In this document: one piece after another, positions 1 to 8,250 of the stretch
Layout: the number at the start of each line of letters is the position of its first letter
How positions within the stretch are numbered: position 1 is the first letter of the stretch
Assembly: GCF_018500155.2 (NCBI RefSeq)
Contig: NZ_JAHBAK020000039.1
Coordinates: forward strand, 1 to 64,000
DNA from: Polynucleobacter sp.
Lineage (GTDB): Bacteria > Pseudomonadota > Gammaproteobacteria > Burkholderiales > Burkholderiaceae
Direction of reading: 5' to 3'
Length of the DNA: 64,000 nt
Translations under genes and position numbers: made by a program
Notes under the pieces: generated by a model
Told to the model about the DNA's origin: nothing
Database searches by the model: none
Seen by the model: only the letters and a program-made list of their open reading frames with translations

Positions 1-19
1 AGATGTGTATGAGAGACAG
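1..19 (+). other. Residual Nextera mosaic-end adapter
   Basis: The first 19 bases read AGATGTGTATGAGAGACAG. The Tn5/Nextera mosaic end is the same except for A at position 11, so 18 of 19 bases match. It sits exactly at the window edge and the biotin-ligase reading frame becomes family-like right after it. This is most simply untrimmed library adapter at a contig end, not genomic DNA. The first five residues of the track ORF (MYERQ) come from it. Confidence 0.93.
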
Positions 20-691
20 GGTAAGGGGAGGGCTGGCAGGGCGTGGGTTGCCAATCCGCAAGATTCGATCTGTTTCTCGATGGCCTATCCGTTTAAAAGA
101 AGTCCCGCAGAACTCACTGGCCTTAGCCTGTTGGTCGGCTTAGCCGTCATCGAGGGCATTGCACATGCCTGCCATCTCAAACCATCAGACCTTCATCAAG
201 CCGGCCTTCGCCTGAAATGGCCCAATGATCTTTTACTCAACCATGCCAAATTGGCAGGTATTTTGATTGAAGGTGGCCAAGCTAAAGCGGGCGACCCTAC
301 TTGGATGATTATTGGGGTGGGGATCAACTTGCGAAACACAACAGCGATTGAGGCAATGCTAGAGCAAACTGAACTCAAAGCAAGCTCCCTTGAGCAATTG
401 TTACCACCCCAACACATCCTTCCAGATACTGAAGTGCTATGGCTTGCATTGATCGAATCTTTTACGAATCACTTCAAACAATTTGATCAACATGGCTTTT
501 CTGCATACCAAGAGGATTGGCTCAAGTGGGATGCCTTTCTAAATGAGAGGGTCATGATCTCGGGCATCAGTCAAGAATCCATCTATGGCATCGCAAAAGG
601 TGTTGATAAAAACGGCGCTTTACTACTTGAACAAGAGAACAAGACGGTAGCTATATACGCTGGCGATGTTTCTTTAAGATTGCAATCATGA
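20..691 (+). CDS. birA: Biotin--[acetyl-CoA-carboxylase] ligase, 5' truncated
   Basis: Biotin protein ligase activates biotin to biotinyl-AMP and attaches it to the carboxyl-carrier protein of acetyl-CoA carboxylase. Seen: the biotin/ATP loop GKGRAGRAW directly after the adapter, the catalytic-lysine motif KWPND (about residue 71 of the track ORF), KLAGILIEG and a C-terminal small domain. The N-terminus is missing because the contig begins here. The family normally has further residues before the GRGR loop, and I cannot tell whether a DNA-binding repressor domain existed. The GTG start given in the track lies in adapter sequence and is not real. The stop overlaps the coaX start by four bases (ATGA), so the two are translationally coupled; birA-coaX pairing is common in betaproteobacteria. 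Confidence 0.93.
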   Translation, partial: GKGRAGRAWVANPQDSICFSMAYPFKRSPAELTGLSLLVGLAVIEGIAHACHLKPSDLHQAGLRLKWPNDLLLNHAKLAGILIEGGQAKAGDPTWMIIGVGINLRNTTAIEAMLEQTELKASSLEQLLPPQHILPDTEVLWLALIESFTNHFKQFDQHGFSAYQEDWLKWDAFLNERVMISGISQESIYGIAKGVDKNGALLLEQENKTVAIYAGDVSLRLQS

Positions 692-1500
692 GCATGTATT
701 TATTATTTGATGTGGGCAATACTCGCCTGAAATGGGCTGCTGTTGAGTCATCCCAACACCCATCAGACCAACAAAAAAAATTGTGGCCGTATTCTGGTTC
801 AATTAACACCCAATCTTTGCAATCTCCAGCACACCGTCAAGAGCTTGCAGATTACATTTCTAAAACTTTACCCAAACCTGATGTCATCGGTTTTAGTTGC
901 GTTGCCGGAACAGAAGCTATTAATCATCTGCGTGCGCTATTTCCGCAATGGGTAGATCTTCATTGGAGACAACTTCGCGGCGATAGCGCTTATGAGGGTC
1001 TTCGTAGCCTGTATCAAGACCCAAGTAAATTAGGGGCAGATCGCTGGGCTGCAATCATTGCTGCGCGCGCGCTATCTAAGTCTACTTCCTTAATTGTCAA
1101 TGCTGGCACTGCAACCACCATTGATTTGCTGGGATCTAATGGCGTGCATTATGGCGGCTGGATTCTGCCTGGCCTTGATCTCATGCAAAAGAGCTTGGAA
1201 AGCCATACCGCCGCACTCCCACTAGCCCAGAGAAATGAACTACTTCATGGGTTTGGCACCTCTACAAACGACGCCATCATTGGTGGCTGCGATGCCGCAC
1301 AGGTTGGCGCTATCCAGTATGCGCTTACGCTAGCAAATGAGATGCATCTGGGGGTTGAGAGAATTTGGCTTGACGGTGGAAATGCCAAAGTATTAATGAA
1401 TGCTATTGCACACTCGAACAGCTTTCAAGGCACTAAGGTGGAAATTAGTGAGGGCTTAGTCCTTCGAGGGCTTTGGGCTTGGCTTACTCAAAACCCCTAA
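688..1500 (+). CDS. coaX: Type III pantothenate kinase
   Basis: CoaX phosphorylates pantothenate in the first committed step of coenzyme A synthesis. The 270-residue protein has the family's ASKHA-fold signatures: DVGNTRLKWA at residues 8-17 (phosphate loop), GADRW at 116-120 and NAGTATTIDLL at 138-148. The start at 688 overlaps the birA stop (ATGA). A second ATG two codons later (MYLLFDVG) is an alternative. Length fits the family. It is the second gene of the birA-coaX pair and converges on the minus-strand heptose adenylyltransferase with 18 bases between the stops. Confidence 0.95.
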   Translation: MSMYLLFDVGNTRLKWAAVESSQHPSDQQKKLWPYSGSINTQSLQSPAHRQELADYISKTLPKPDVIGFSCVAGTEAINHLRALFPQWVDLHWRQLRGDSAYEGLRSLYQDPSKLGADRWAAIIAARALSKSTSLIVNAGTATTIDLLGSNGVHYGGWILPGLDLMQKSLESHTAALPLAQRNELLHGFGTSTNDAIIGGCDAAQVGAIQYALTLANEMHLGVERIWLDGGNAKVLMNAIAHSNSFQGTKVEISEGLVLRGLWAWLTQNP

Positions 1501-1518
1501 CATCATCAATCGAATTAC

Positions 1519-2007
1519 TTATTTGCGGATTTTTCCTAGCAAGCTCGTCGTTGAACGCTCATACAAAAAGGGGATTGCAATAGCTTTGCCGCCCCAAGTT
1601 TTTACTAAGTGCGTTTCTGCCAAATCATCAATTTGATAATCGCCCCCCTTGACATAGATATCAGGACGAATTTTCTCAATCAAATTGACTGGGGTTTGTT
1701 CTGTAAAAAGAATGGTCATATCAACGCTTTCGAGCGCCGCTAACAAAGCCAAGCGATCCGCTTCTACATTAATCGGCCTGTCATCACCCTTGCCAAGCAT
1801 TTTGACTGACATATCTGAATTTACGCCAACTACTAAGCTTGCGCCCAATGCTCTGGCCTGATCTAAATAGCTTGCGTGACCACGATGCAAAATATCAAAT
1901 ACACCGTTTGTAAACACAAGTGGCCTTGGTAACAGGGCGATTCGAGCTTTAAGTTGCTCAGCTGAGCAAACTTTAGACTCAAAAGATGGTGGAGGTAAAG
2001 AAGTCAT
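1519..2007 (-). CDS. rfaE2: D-glycero-beta-D-manno-heptose 1-phosphate adenylyltransferase
   Basis: This cytidylyltransferase-fold enzyme makes ADP-heptose for the lipopolysaccharide inner core. The 162-residue protein carries the nucleotide-binding motif TNGVFDILHRGH at residues 33-44 and the C-terminal YERSTTSLLGKI typical of the HldE C-terminal domain. The kinase half of bifunctional HldE is absent, so the organism uses the split arrangement, as many betaproteobacteria do; the kinase gene is not in this window. The gene is transcribed divergently from the glutathione peroxidase gene across a 92-base gap that contains the short dyad TCGCTCAGCGA. Confidence 0.93.
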   Translation of the reverse strand: MTSLPPPSFESKVCSAEQLKARIALLPRPLVFTNGVFDILHRGHASYLDQARALGASLVVGVNSDMSVKMLGKGDDRPINVEADRLALLAALESVDMTILFTEQTPVNLIEKIRPDIYVKGGDYQIDDLAETHLVKTWGGKAIAIPFLYERSTTSLLGKIRK

Positions 2008-2099
2008 ATTGCAATATTAATAGTTTTGTTCGTCGCTCAGCGATATTACCCAGAATGTCTTAGACTTCGTGATGAATAACAAGAAAACGCGGAGATGAT

Positions 2100-2681
2100 A
2101 TGACCCCTGTACGTAGCATTCCCCTTACGCGCTGGATTTTGACCTTGATTTACCTATTTTTAGGCTCTGGGGCTGTCCATGCCGCCCCTAATTGCAGCGT
2201 ACTACTCTCTCATACATTTCCTCGACTCCAGGACGAGGCGCCGCAAAATCTTTGCCAGTATCAGGGCAAAGTCATTCTCGTTGTTAATACCGCTAGTTAC
2301 TGTGGCTTCACCAGTCAGTACGAAGGACTTGAAAAGATCTATGCAAAATATAAAGATCGTGGCTTTGTTGTACTCGGCTTTCCTTCTAATGATTTTGGCC
2401 AACAAGAACCAGGTAGCAATAAAGAAATTGCAGAATTTTGCAAAAATACGTATGACGTGAAATTTCCAATGTTTTCTAAAAGCGTTGTCTCAGGTAATAA
2501 CCCAAACCCACTTTTTAAGATGTTAATTGCCAAAACAGGCACTACCCCAAAATGGAATTTCTATAAATATCTAATCGACCGCAATGGCAACGTGGTCGAT
2601 GCATTCGGGAGTGTTACTAAGCCAACAAGTAGCAGCATCACTAACCAAATTGAAAAACTTCTAGAGGAAAAAGTCCAGTGA
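2100..2681 (+). CDS. Exported glutathione peroxidase-family protein
   Basis: Thiol-dependent peroxidase of the GPx family, 193 residues. A hydrophobic N-terminal signal peptide ending near AVHA (about residues 10-28) predicts export, which is less usual because most bacterial GPx homologues are cytoplasmic. Seen: peroxidatic Cys68 in NTASYCGFT, Gln near residue 101 in FPSNDFGQQEPG, resolving-type Cys114 in FCKNTYDV, and the WNFYKYL tryptophan motif. The Cys pair suggests thioredoxin-type rather than glutathione-dependent turnover (inference). The ATG is preceded by GGAG at five bases. Its stop overlaps the GTG start of the next gene, making it the first cistron of the lipid-modification operon and suggesting reduction of lipid or envelope peroxides. 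Confidence 0.9.
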   Translation: MTPVRSIPLTRWILTLIYLFLGSGAVHAAPNCSVLLSHTFPRLQDEAPQNLCQYQGKVILVVNTASYCGFTSQYEGLEKIYAKYKDRGFVVLGFPSNDFGQQEPGSNKEIAEFCKNTYDVKFPMFSKSVVSGNNPNPLFKMLIAKTGTTPKWNFYKYLIDRNGNVVDAFGSVTKPTSSSITNQIEKLLEEKVQ

Positions 2682-4066
2682 TAAAAAAAAGAATTGCCAT
2701 TATTGGCGCTGGAATCTCTGGTCTAGGCTGCGCTTATGCCTTAAGACAACAACGTGACATCGAGTTAACCTTATACGAGGGCGGAGATCACATTGGCGGA
2801 CACAGCAATACCGTTGATTTCACAACAGAGGTAGATGGAAAACAAATCAGTCATGGCGTTGATACAGGCTTTTTGGTTTTCAATCGCAAGACTTATCCAA
2901 GGCTCGTTCGATTGTTTGAAGAAATTCAAGCGCCGATTGCTCCTTCTGAAATGTCATTTTCCGTATCTATTGACGCTTCAGAAAAAAATCCCATACGACC
3001 AACAATTGAGTGGGCAGGCACCGATATCAACTCATTCTTTGGTCAGCGCTCTAATTTACTATCTCCATCATTTTGGAGAATGGCATATGACATTTTGCGT
3101 TTTAATCGACTTGCAACTTCGTTAGCAAAACAGCAAATCTCAGAAGGCCATCACTACAAAGAGCCCGATGAAACGATTGCCGATTTCTTAGATCGCAATC
3201 GATTTAGCTTAAGCTTTAGAGAAAATTATTTTTTGCCTATGATTGGAGCAATTTGGTCATGCTCAGTAGATCAAATGCTGGAGTTCCCAATTCAAACCAT
3301 GATTCGTTTTTGTCACAATCATGGTCTATTGCAAATTCAAAACCGCCCCCAATGGCTCACTATCAAAGGGGGCTCACGTGAGTATGTCAAACGCATTGTG
3401 GATGCTCTCGAAAAGCACCATGTTGCAATTAAACGCGAATCCGTATTACAAGTGAATGCCGGTCAAAACAGGGATGGCCAAGTTGAAGTCATCAGCCCAT
3501 CAGGATCAGCTTGGTTTGATGAAGTAGTGATGGCATGTCATAGCGATCAGACACTCAATCTAGTAAACGGGATCGACCAACAGGCTAAAAATATTCTGGC
3601 TGCAATTCCTTATCAACATAACCGCGCCATATTGCATACTGATATTCGTTTTTTACCTGAAGCTAAGCGCTGTTGGGCGGCATGGAATTACACTGCAAAA
3701 TCCGGTAGTGCGCCATCTTCTAAACAGCATGTCAGCGTAAATTACTTTATTAATCGCTTGCAACCGCTTCCAGATTCCTTACAAAACATTCCTATTGTTG
3801 TGAGCTTAAATCCCACATCCGAGCCAGATGCAAAATTAGTGCATCAAGAAATTCACTATGCTCACCCCATTTTTGATATGCGCGCCATTCAAGCGCAAAA
3901 AGAATTGCCTCTCATCCAAGGTACATCATCCATTTGGTACTGTGGCGCGTGGACAGGGTTTGGTTTTCATGAAGATGGCTTGCGCTCAGGAGAGTTGGTT
4001 GCCGAGGCCTTAATTGAAAGCCTACGCGCACCACTGGATAACGCTTATCAACAAGATGCTCGTTAA
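2678..4066 (+). CDS. FAD-dependent amine-oxidase-like oxidoreductase (COG2907)
   Basis: A 462-residue flavoprotein with an N-terminal dinucleotide-binding motif (IIGAGISGLG, residues 8-17) and the C-terminal CGAWTGFGFHEDGLRSG segment of the NAD(P)/FAD amine-oxidase fold. This is the COG2907 group, regularly encoded with DUF1365 and a cyclopropane-fatty-acid-synthase-like enzyme, where it is thought to act on membrane fatty acyl chains. The substrate is not proven from sequence. It starts with GTG at 2678, overlapping the peroxidase stop (GTGA), and its stop abuts the DUF1365 ATG with no spacer, so coupling is strong. Confidence 0.88.
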   Translation: MIKKRIAIIGAGISGLGCAYALRQQRDIELTLYEGGDHIGGHSNTVDFTTEVDGKQISHGVDTGFLVFNRKTYPRLVRLFEEIQAPIAPSEMSFSVSIDASEKNPIRPTIEWAGTDINSFFGQRSNLLSPSFWRMAYDILRFNRLATSLAKQQISEGHHYKEPDETIADFLDRNRFSLSFRENYFLPMIGAIWSCSVDQMLEFPIQTMIRFCHNHGLLQIQNRPQWLTIKGGSREYVKRIVDALEKHHVAIKRESVLQVNAGQNRDGQVEVISPSGSAWFDEVVMACHSDQTLNLVNGIDQQAKNILAAIPYQHNRAILHTDIRFLPEAKRCWAAWNYTAKSGSAPSSKQHVSVNYFINRLQPLPDSLQNIPIVVSLNPTSEPDAKLVHQEIHYAHPIFDMRAIQAQKELPLIQGTSSIWYCGAWTGFGFHEDGLRSGELVAEALIESLRAPLDNAYQQDAR

Positions 4067-4852
4067 ATGAACTTTGCAAAGATTAATTTTGGTCAAGTAA
4101 AGCATCGACGCTTAAGGCCTGCGACCAATTCATTTGGTTATGGTGTCTTTACCTTGTCTATTCCAATGAGATCAAGGAAAGACAATCCAAAAATTCTGAG
4201 CGATTACGGGGTTAAAGATAATACATTTGGTATTTGCTCCTTTTATGATAAAGATCATGGTTTAGGGGACACAGACAGCCTTGCCTGGATTGAAAATATC
4301 TTGCAAGAAAATCATATCAATCATGTCGATGGAGAAATTTGGTTAAACACATTCCCCCGAGTTCTTGGTTATGTATTTAACCCTGTTAGCTTTTGGATTT
4401 GTACACGCTCAGATGGTAATGTTCAGGCAGTGCTGGCCGAAGTCAACAATACCTTTGGCGAACGCCACTGTTACTTGCTCTATAAAGACTCCGGAGAGCC
4501 CATACTTTCTGGTGAATCTTTAAAGAGTAAGAAAGTATTTCATGTGTCCCCTTTTTGCGAAGTACGTGGAGAGTATCTTTTTCGCTTCCTATTTTCTCAA
4601 GATAGCCAATCTGGGGCGAACTCTGTAGCCCGCATTGAACTTCACGAAGATAGCACTCCTCTTATTAACACTAGCATTAGCGGGACCAGCAAGCCTCTCA
4701 ATAGACATCATCTTTATAGCGCTTTAGTGCGCTACCCACTCATGAGCTTAGGCGTAATTTTTCGCATTCATTGGCAAGCATTGAAATTGTGGATAAAAGG
4801 TGTACCCTTTTATTCAAAACCAAAACCGCCAGAATTTGAGATCAGCAGATGA
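4067..4852 (+). CDS. DUF1365 family protein
   Basis: A 261-residue protein of the DUF1365 family (recognisable features: VKHRRLRPATNSFGY near the N-terminus, FNPVSFWIC in the middle, AEVNNTFGERHCYLL after it). The biochemical role is not established. The family almost always sits between a COG2907 flavoprotein and a Cfa-type methyltransferase, as here, and is presumed to take part in the same acyl-chain modification. The C-terminal part has hydrophobic stretches suggesting membrane contact. It starts immediately after the COG2907 stop and ends overlapping the next start (ATGA). Confidence 0.88.
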   Translation: MNFAKINFGQVKHRRLRPATNSFGYGVFTLSIPMRSRKDNPKILSDYGVKDNTFGICSFYDKDHGLGDTDSLAWIENILQENHINHVDGEIWLNTFPRVLGYVFNPVSFWICTRSDGNVQAVLAEVNNTFGERHCYLLYKDSGEPILSGESLKSKKVFHVSPFCEVRGEYLFRFLFSQDSQSGANSVARIELHEDSTPLINTSISGTSKPLNRHHLYSALVRYPLMSLGVIFRIHWQALKLWIKGVPFYSKPKPPEFEISR

Positions 4853-6126
4853 ATCGCCCCGGACAATCATTACTATCACGCCTTAGTTTTTCTAGCTCTC
4901 AAAAAGCTAAGAAAAGCCTTTTTGAAAGAGATATCAGCACCCAGACACTACTCAAAATACTCCAAGGGCTACAGAGTGGCCGCCTAACATTAACATTGCC
5001 AAATGGTGATGTGATGGAGTTTGGCAACCGTCAAGACTCACTTAGCGCTGATATTCAAATTCATGATTGGTCAGTCTTTAAGCAAATTCTTTCCCATGGG
5101 GATATTGGGTTTGCGGAAAGCTATATTCGTGGGGAATGGAATACATCGAACCTCAAATCTATTCTTGAACTTGCCATTCAAAATCGATTGATTCTAGAAA
5201 AGGCTATTTATGGCAGTTGGTCAGGCTCTATTTTTTATCGTCTTAAGCATTGGCTACGTGACAACACTAAAACTGGTAGCCGCAAAAATATTCATGCACA
5301 CTACGACCTAGGAAATGCGTTCTATAGTTTGTGGCTTGACCCCACGATGAGTTACTCCAGCGCCTGGTTTTCGGATGGCGACAAACAAACGCTTGCAGAT
5401 GCACAGCGATCCAAAATCAAGCGTATTCTAAATTCACTTCACACTAAAACTGGTGCGCATATTTTGGAAATTGGCTGTGGTTGGGGTGGGGTAATGGAGG
5501 AAGCTCTGTTAAGCCAACGCTCTATTACAGGGCTTACCTTATCTACTGAACAAAAGGCCTTTGCAGATCATCGCTTACAAAAAATTAGCGCCGCCCTCCA
5601 TTCGCCCGCCACTTTTGAAGTGCGACTTCAAGACTATCGCGATTGCAAAGAGCAATTTGATGGTATTGCCTCAGTAGAAATGTTTGAAGCAGTTGGAGAA
5701 AAGCACTGGCCAGAGTACTTCCAAACCGTAGCTCAATGCCTCAAAAAGGATGGCAAAGCCTGCATTCAAACCATTGTGATTGCCGAAGACTTATTCGAAC
5801 GCTATCGTCACAATACCGATTTCATTCAACAGTATGTCTTTCCTGGGGGGATGTTGCCCTCCCGCACTAGCTTTAAAGCACATGCAAATAATGCTGGCTT
5901 GCAAATTGAGGATGAATTTGCTTTTGGCCAAGACTATGCCAAAACATTGTGTATTTGGCGTGACAGTTTCAATCAAAAACTTCAAGAAGTTCGGCAACTG
6001 GGATTTGATGAGGCATTTATTCGACTTTGGAATTTTTATCTCATGTATTGCGCTGCTGGATTTTCACTCAAAAATATTGATGTCGTGCAATTTACACTGA
6101 GCCATCAAGCAAAACAATCTTCATAA
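4849..6126 (+). CDS. Cyclopropane-fatty-acyl-phospholipid synthase-like methyltransferase
   Basis: SAM-dependent methyltransferase of the CFA synthase family, 425 residues. An N-terminal lipid-binding domain is followed by HYDLGNAFYSLWLD (about 151-164) and the SAM-binding motif LEIGCGWGG (206-214). Classical members add a methylene bridge across the double bond of phospholipid acyl chains; relatives in COG2907/DUF1365 operons can instead methylate the chain. The operon context makes the second role possible, and sequence alone does not decide. The ATG overlaps the DUF1365 stop by four bases. A short-chain dehydrogenase follows 14 bases downstream. Confidence 0.88.
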   Translation: MNRPGQSLLSRLSFSSSQKAKKSLFERDISTQTLLKILQGLQSGRLTLTLPNGDVMEFGNRQDSLSADIQIHDWSVFKQILSHGDIGFAESYIRGEWNTSNLKSILELAIQNRLILEKAIYGSWSGSIFYRLKHWLRDNTKTGSRKNIHAHYDLGNAFYSLWLDPTMSYSSAWFSDGDKQTLADAQRSKIKRILNSLHTKTGAHILEIGCGWGGVMEEALLSQRSITGLTLSTEQKAFADHRLQKISAALHSPATFEVRLQDYRDCKEQFDGIASVEMFEAVGEKHWPEYFQTVAQCLKKDGKACIQTIVIAEDLFERYRHNTDFIQQYVFPGGMLPSRTSFKAHANNAGLQIEDEFAFGQDYAKTLCIWRDSFNQKLQEVRQLGFDEAFIRLWNFYLMYCAAGFSLKNIDVVQFTLSHQAKQSS

Positions 6127-6140
6127 GGTATACGTTTCGC

Positions 6141-6917
6141 ATGGATCAAAAGGGAATTGACAGTTTTACCAATCTGCATGTTTGGATCATTGGCGCTTCC
6201 AGCGGAATTGGCGAGGCCTGTGCCAAAGCCCTTATTCATCAAGGTGCAAAAGTTGCTTTATCAAGTCGCAGGGTAGAGCGTTTAAATGCCATCGCTGCAC
6301 ATGCAACAATCAATAACGTCCTAGTTGTCCCGCTTGATATCACTAATCAGGAACAATTAGAGCAAGGATATGAAACCATTCTCAACACTTGGGGATCGAT
6401 TGATTTATTGTTGTTTGTCTCTGGTATATATACCCCGCAACGCGCTACCGACTTTGATTTTCAGATTGCCGAACAAACGATTGAAGCCAATCTGCTAGGT
6501 CCCATGAGAGCGGTTGCGCTGGTACTCCCTGAAATGCTAAGAAGACACTCTGGGCATATTGCCATCGTCGGTAGTGTTGCTGGCTACAGTGGGCTACCTA
6601 AGGCGCTTGCGTATGGCCCTAGTAAAGCAGCCATCATTCATTTTTGTGAGACGCTTTACTACGATCTGCTGCCAGAAGGCATCAGCGTTCATATGATTTC
6701 ACCAGGCTTTGTGGCAACAGAGGCAACTGCAAAAAATGATTTTGAGATGCCAGCATTAATTAGTGCCCAAGAAGCGGCAGATGAGATTCTAAGTGGTATT
6801 CAAAAGGGTGAATTTGATATTCATTTCCCAAAAAGATTCTCAAGATTTTTAAAGTTCTTGCGAATCCTGCCGTACCCACTGTATTTTTGGATTGTGCGGC
6901 GCTTTGTGAAAATTTAA
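6141..6917 (+). CDS. Short-chain dehydrogenase/reductase
   Basis: A 258-residue classical SDR. Seen: the cofactor glycine motif GASSGIG at residues 18-24, catalytic Ser145 (IVGSVAGYS) and Tyr158-x3-Lys162 (YGPSK). The C-terminus is hydrophobic and basic (LRILPYPLYFWIVRRFVKI), consistent with membrane association. Last gene of the 2.1-6.9 kb operon. SDRs recur in COG2907/DUF1365/Cfa clusters, so a role in oxidising or reducing a lipid intermediate is inferred; the substrate is unknown. It converges with dsbA, leaving 32 bases and no convincing terminator. Confidence 0.87.
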   Translation: MDQKGIDSFTNLHVWIIGASSGIGEACAKALIHQGAKVALSSRRVERLNAIAAHATINNVLVVPLDITNQEQLEQGYETILNTWGSIDLLLFVSGIYTPQRATDFDFQIAEQTIEANLLGPMRAVALVLPEMLRRHSGHIAIVGSVAGYSGLPKALAYGPSKAAIIHFCETLYYDLLPEGISVHMISPGFVATEATAKNDFEMPALISAQEAADEILSGIQKGEFDIHFPKRFSRFLKFLRILPYPLYFWIVRRFVKI

Positions 6918-6949
6918 TACTTCACTAGGCCTTTATTCAAAACCTAAAA

Positions 6950-7594
6950 CTATTTGTATTTATCTTTACGGATTTTCTCTTCAAGATAATCCATGACAGC
7001 AATTGCCTTCGCCTTAGTTCCCGCAATCGAAGGTGAGGTGACATATTTGCCTTGCATCACAATCGTGGGTACCCCATCAATACGGTAGGCTTCAGCCAAT
7101 TGCTTGGCCGCTCTAGCCTTGGAAACCACTGCGAAGGAGCGATAAGTGGCCAAAAAGGAATTACGATCAACGCCTTGAGATGCAACCCAATCTGCTATTT
7201 CAGGCTCAGCAAGTAAACGCTTATTTTCTTTATGCATGGCATACATTACTTTTTCATTTAATGCATCGCCTTTACCCATCGCCTCAAGCGCATAAAAAAG
7301 CTGACTGTGGGGCAACAGATCATCACGGAACGCTACCGGAATTCTCCGAAATACGACATCTTTAGGTTGACGCTTTACCCAAGCACTAAGCTCTGGCTCA
7401 AAATCATAGCAATGCGGGCAGCCATACCAAAAGAACTCAATCACTTCTACCTTGCCTTTGGTCTCTACTGGTTGTGGCACAGGCAAGATGCGATAGTCAA
7501 AACCCTCTTCTATTTTTTGACTCTGCGCACCGACAACGCCACTCAATAGAATGAAGATAGATGCAATGAATATTCTTTTGGTTAATAAAATCAT
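6950..7594 (-). CDS. dsbA: Thiol:disulfide interchange protein DsbA
   Basis: Periplasmic oxidase that introduces disulfide bonds into exported proteins. The 214-residue precursor has a signal peptide (about residues 1-23, ending LSGVVGA), the thioredoxin-fold active site CPHC at 59-62 in FWYGCPHCYDF, and a cis-proline loop DGVPTIVMQG. Length and motif match DsbA rather than DsbC or DsbG. It lies 9 bases downstream of the SPOR-domain gene, itself downstream of argS, so the three probably form one minus-strand transcript. This order is common in Burkholderiales. Confidence 0.93.
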   Translation of the reverse strand: MILLTKRIFIASIFILLSGVVGAQSQKIEEGFDYRILPVPQPVETKGKVEVIEFFWYGCPHCYDFEPELSAWVKRQPKDVVFRRIPVAFRDDLLPHSQLFYALEAMGKGDALNEKVMYAMHKENKRLLAEPEIADWVASQGVDRNSFLATYRSFAVVSKARAAKQLAEAYRIDGVPTIVMQGKYVTSPSIAGTKAKAIAVMDYLEEKIRKDKYK

Positions 7595-7603
7595 CTTTAT
7601 GTC

Positions 7604-8215
7604 CTACTTACTTGCTTTAATCAAAGTGGGTTTGATTCCCATGCTATTGAGCTTTTCTTTTGCGGGATTACTTTCCTCAACGCTACTATATGGTCCCGAA
7701 CGAACGCGCCACAATGTGTTGCCATCACTAGTGACTTCACTCAGTTGCGTCTGAATTCCTTGAATTGCCAAGCTTGCTTTCTGAGCATCTGCATCTGCAC
7801 GCTTAGCAAAAGCGCCTGTCTGCAAAAAATAGACTGCGTCACCCTTGGGGGTCGATGCTGCAGGAGCATTGTCTGCAGACTTTTTGCTATTTACCAAGTC
7901 GCCAATAGGGTCAGCTGATGCTGGAGCTGGGCTTTTCCCTTGCAAGGGCTTATTTAAATCTACAGGTTCAGCGGGCGCTGACTCACTATCAACTGGAGTG
8001 GATGGCTTAATTGTCATGGGCAAATTTGGCGCCCTAACACCCGGCCTTTCCTGAGGAGTATTTTTGGAAAGATAAAAGGCAATCACCAGGGCTATACCCA
8101 GCCCCGCACCTAGGCCCAGAACAAAACCCAAAATAGTTCCACCATATTGAGAGTGGTCTTTTGGAATCGTGTTTTCCTTCATGAAGCTAGATTGTTGATT
8201 CGGTTTTCTCATCAT
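7604..8215 (-). CDS. SPOR-domain membrane protein (FtsN-like)
   Basis: A 203-residue single-pass inner-membrane protein. A short cytoplasmic N-terminus is followed by one hydrophobic segment (about 28-48, GGTILGFVLGLGAGLGIALVI), a proline/alanine/serine-rich linker and a C-terminal SPOR domain (from about VYFLQTGAFAKRADADAQ). SPOR domains bind glycan strands stripped of peptides at the division septum, so a role in septal peptidoglycan remodelling is likely. Topology resembles FtsN but I cannot assign true FtsN. Several in-frame ATG codons near the N-terminus (residues 1, 2, 12) leave the exact start open. Encoded between argS and dsbA. Confidence 0.88.
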   Translation of the reverse strand: MMRKPNQQSSFMKENTIPKDHSQYGGTILGFVLGLGAGLGIALVIAFYLSKNTPQERPGVRAPNLPMTIKPSTPVDSESAPAEPVDLNKPLQGKSPAPASADPIGDLVNSKKSADNAPAASTPKGDAVYFLQTGAFAKRADADAQKASLAIQGIQTQLSEVTSDGNTLWRVRSGPYSSVEESNPAKEKLNSMGIKPTLIKASK

Positions 8216-8250
8216 TTCCCCATCTTACCTATTCACTTCACACTTTGCTA

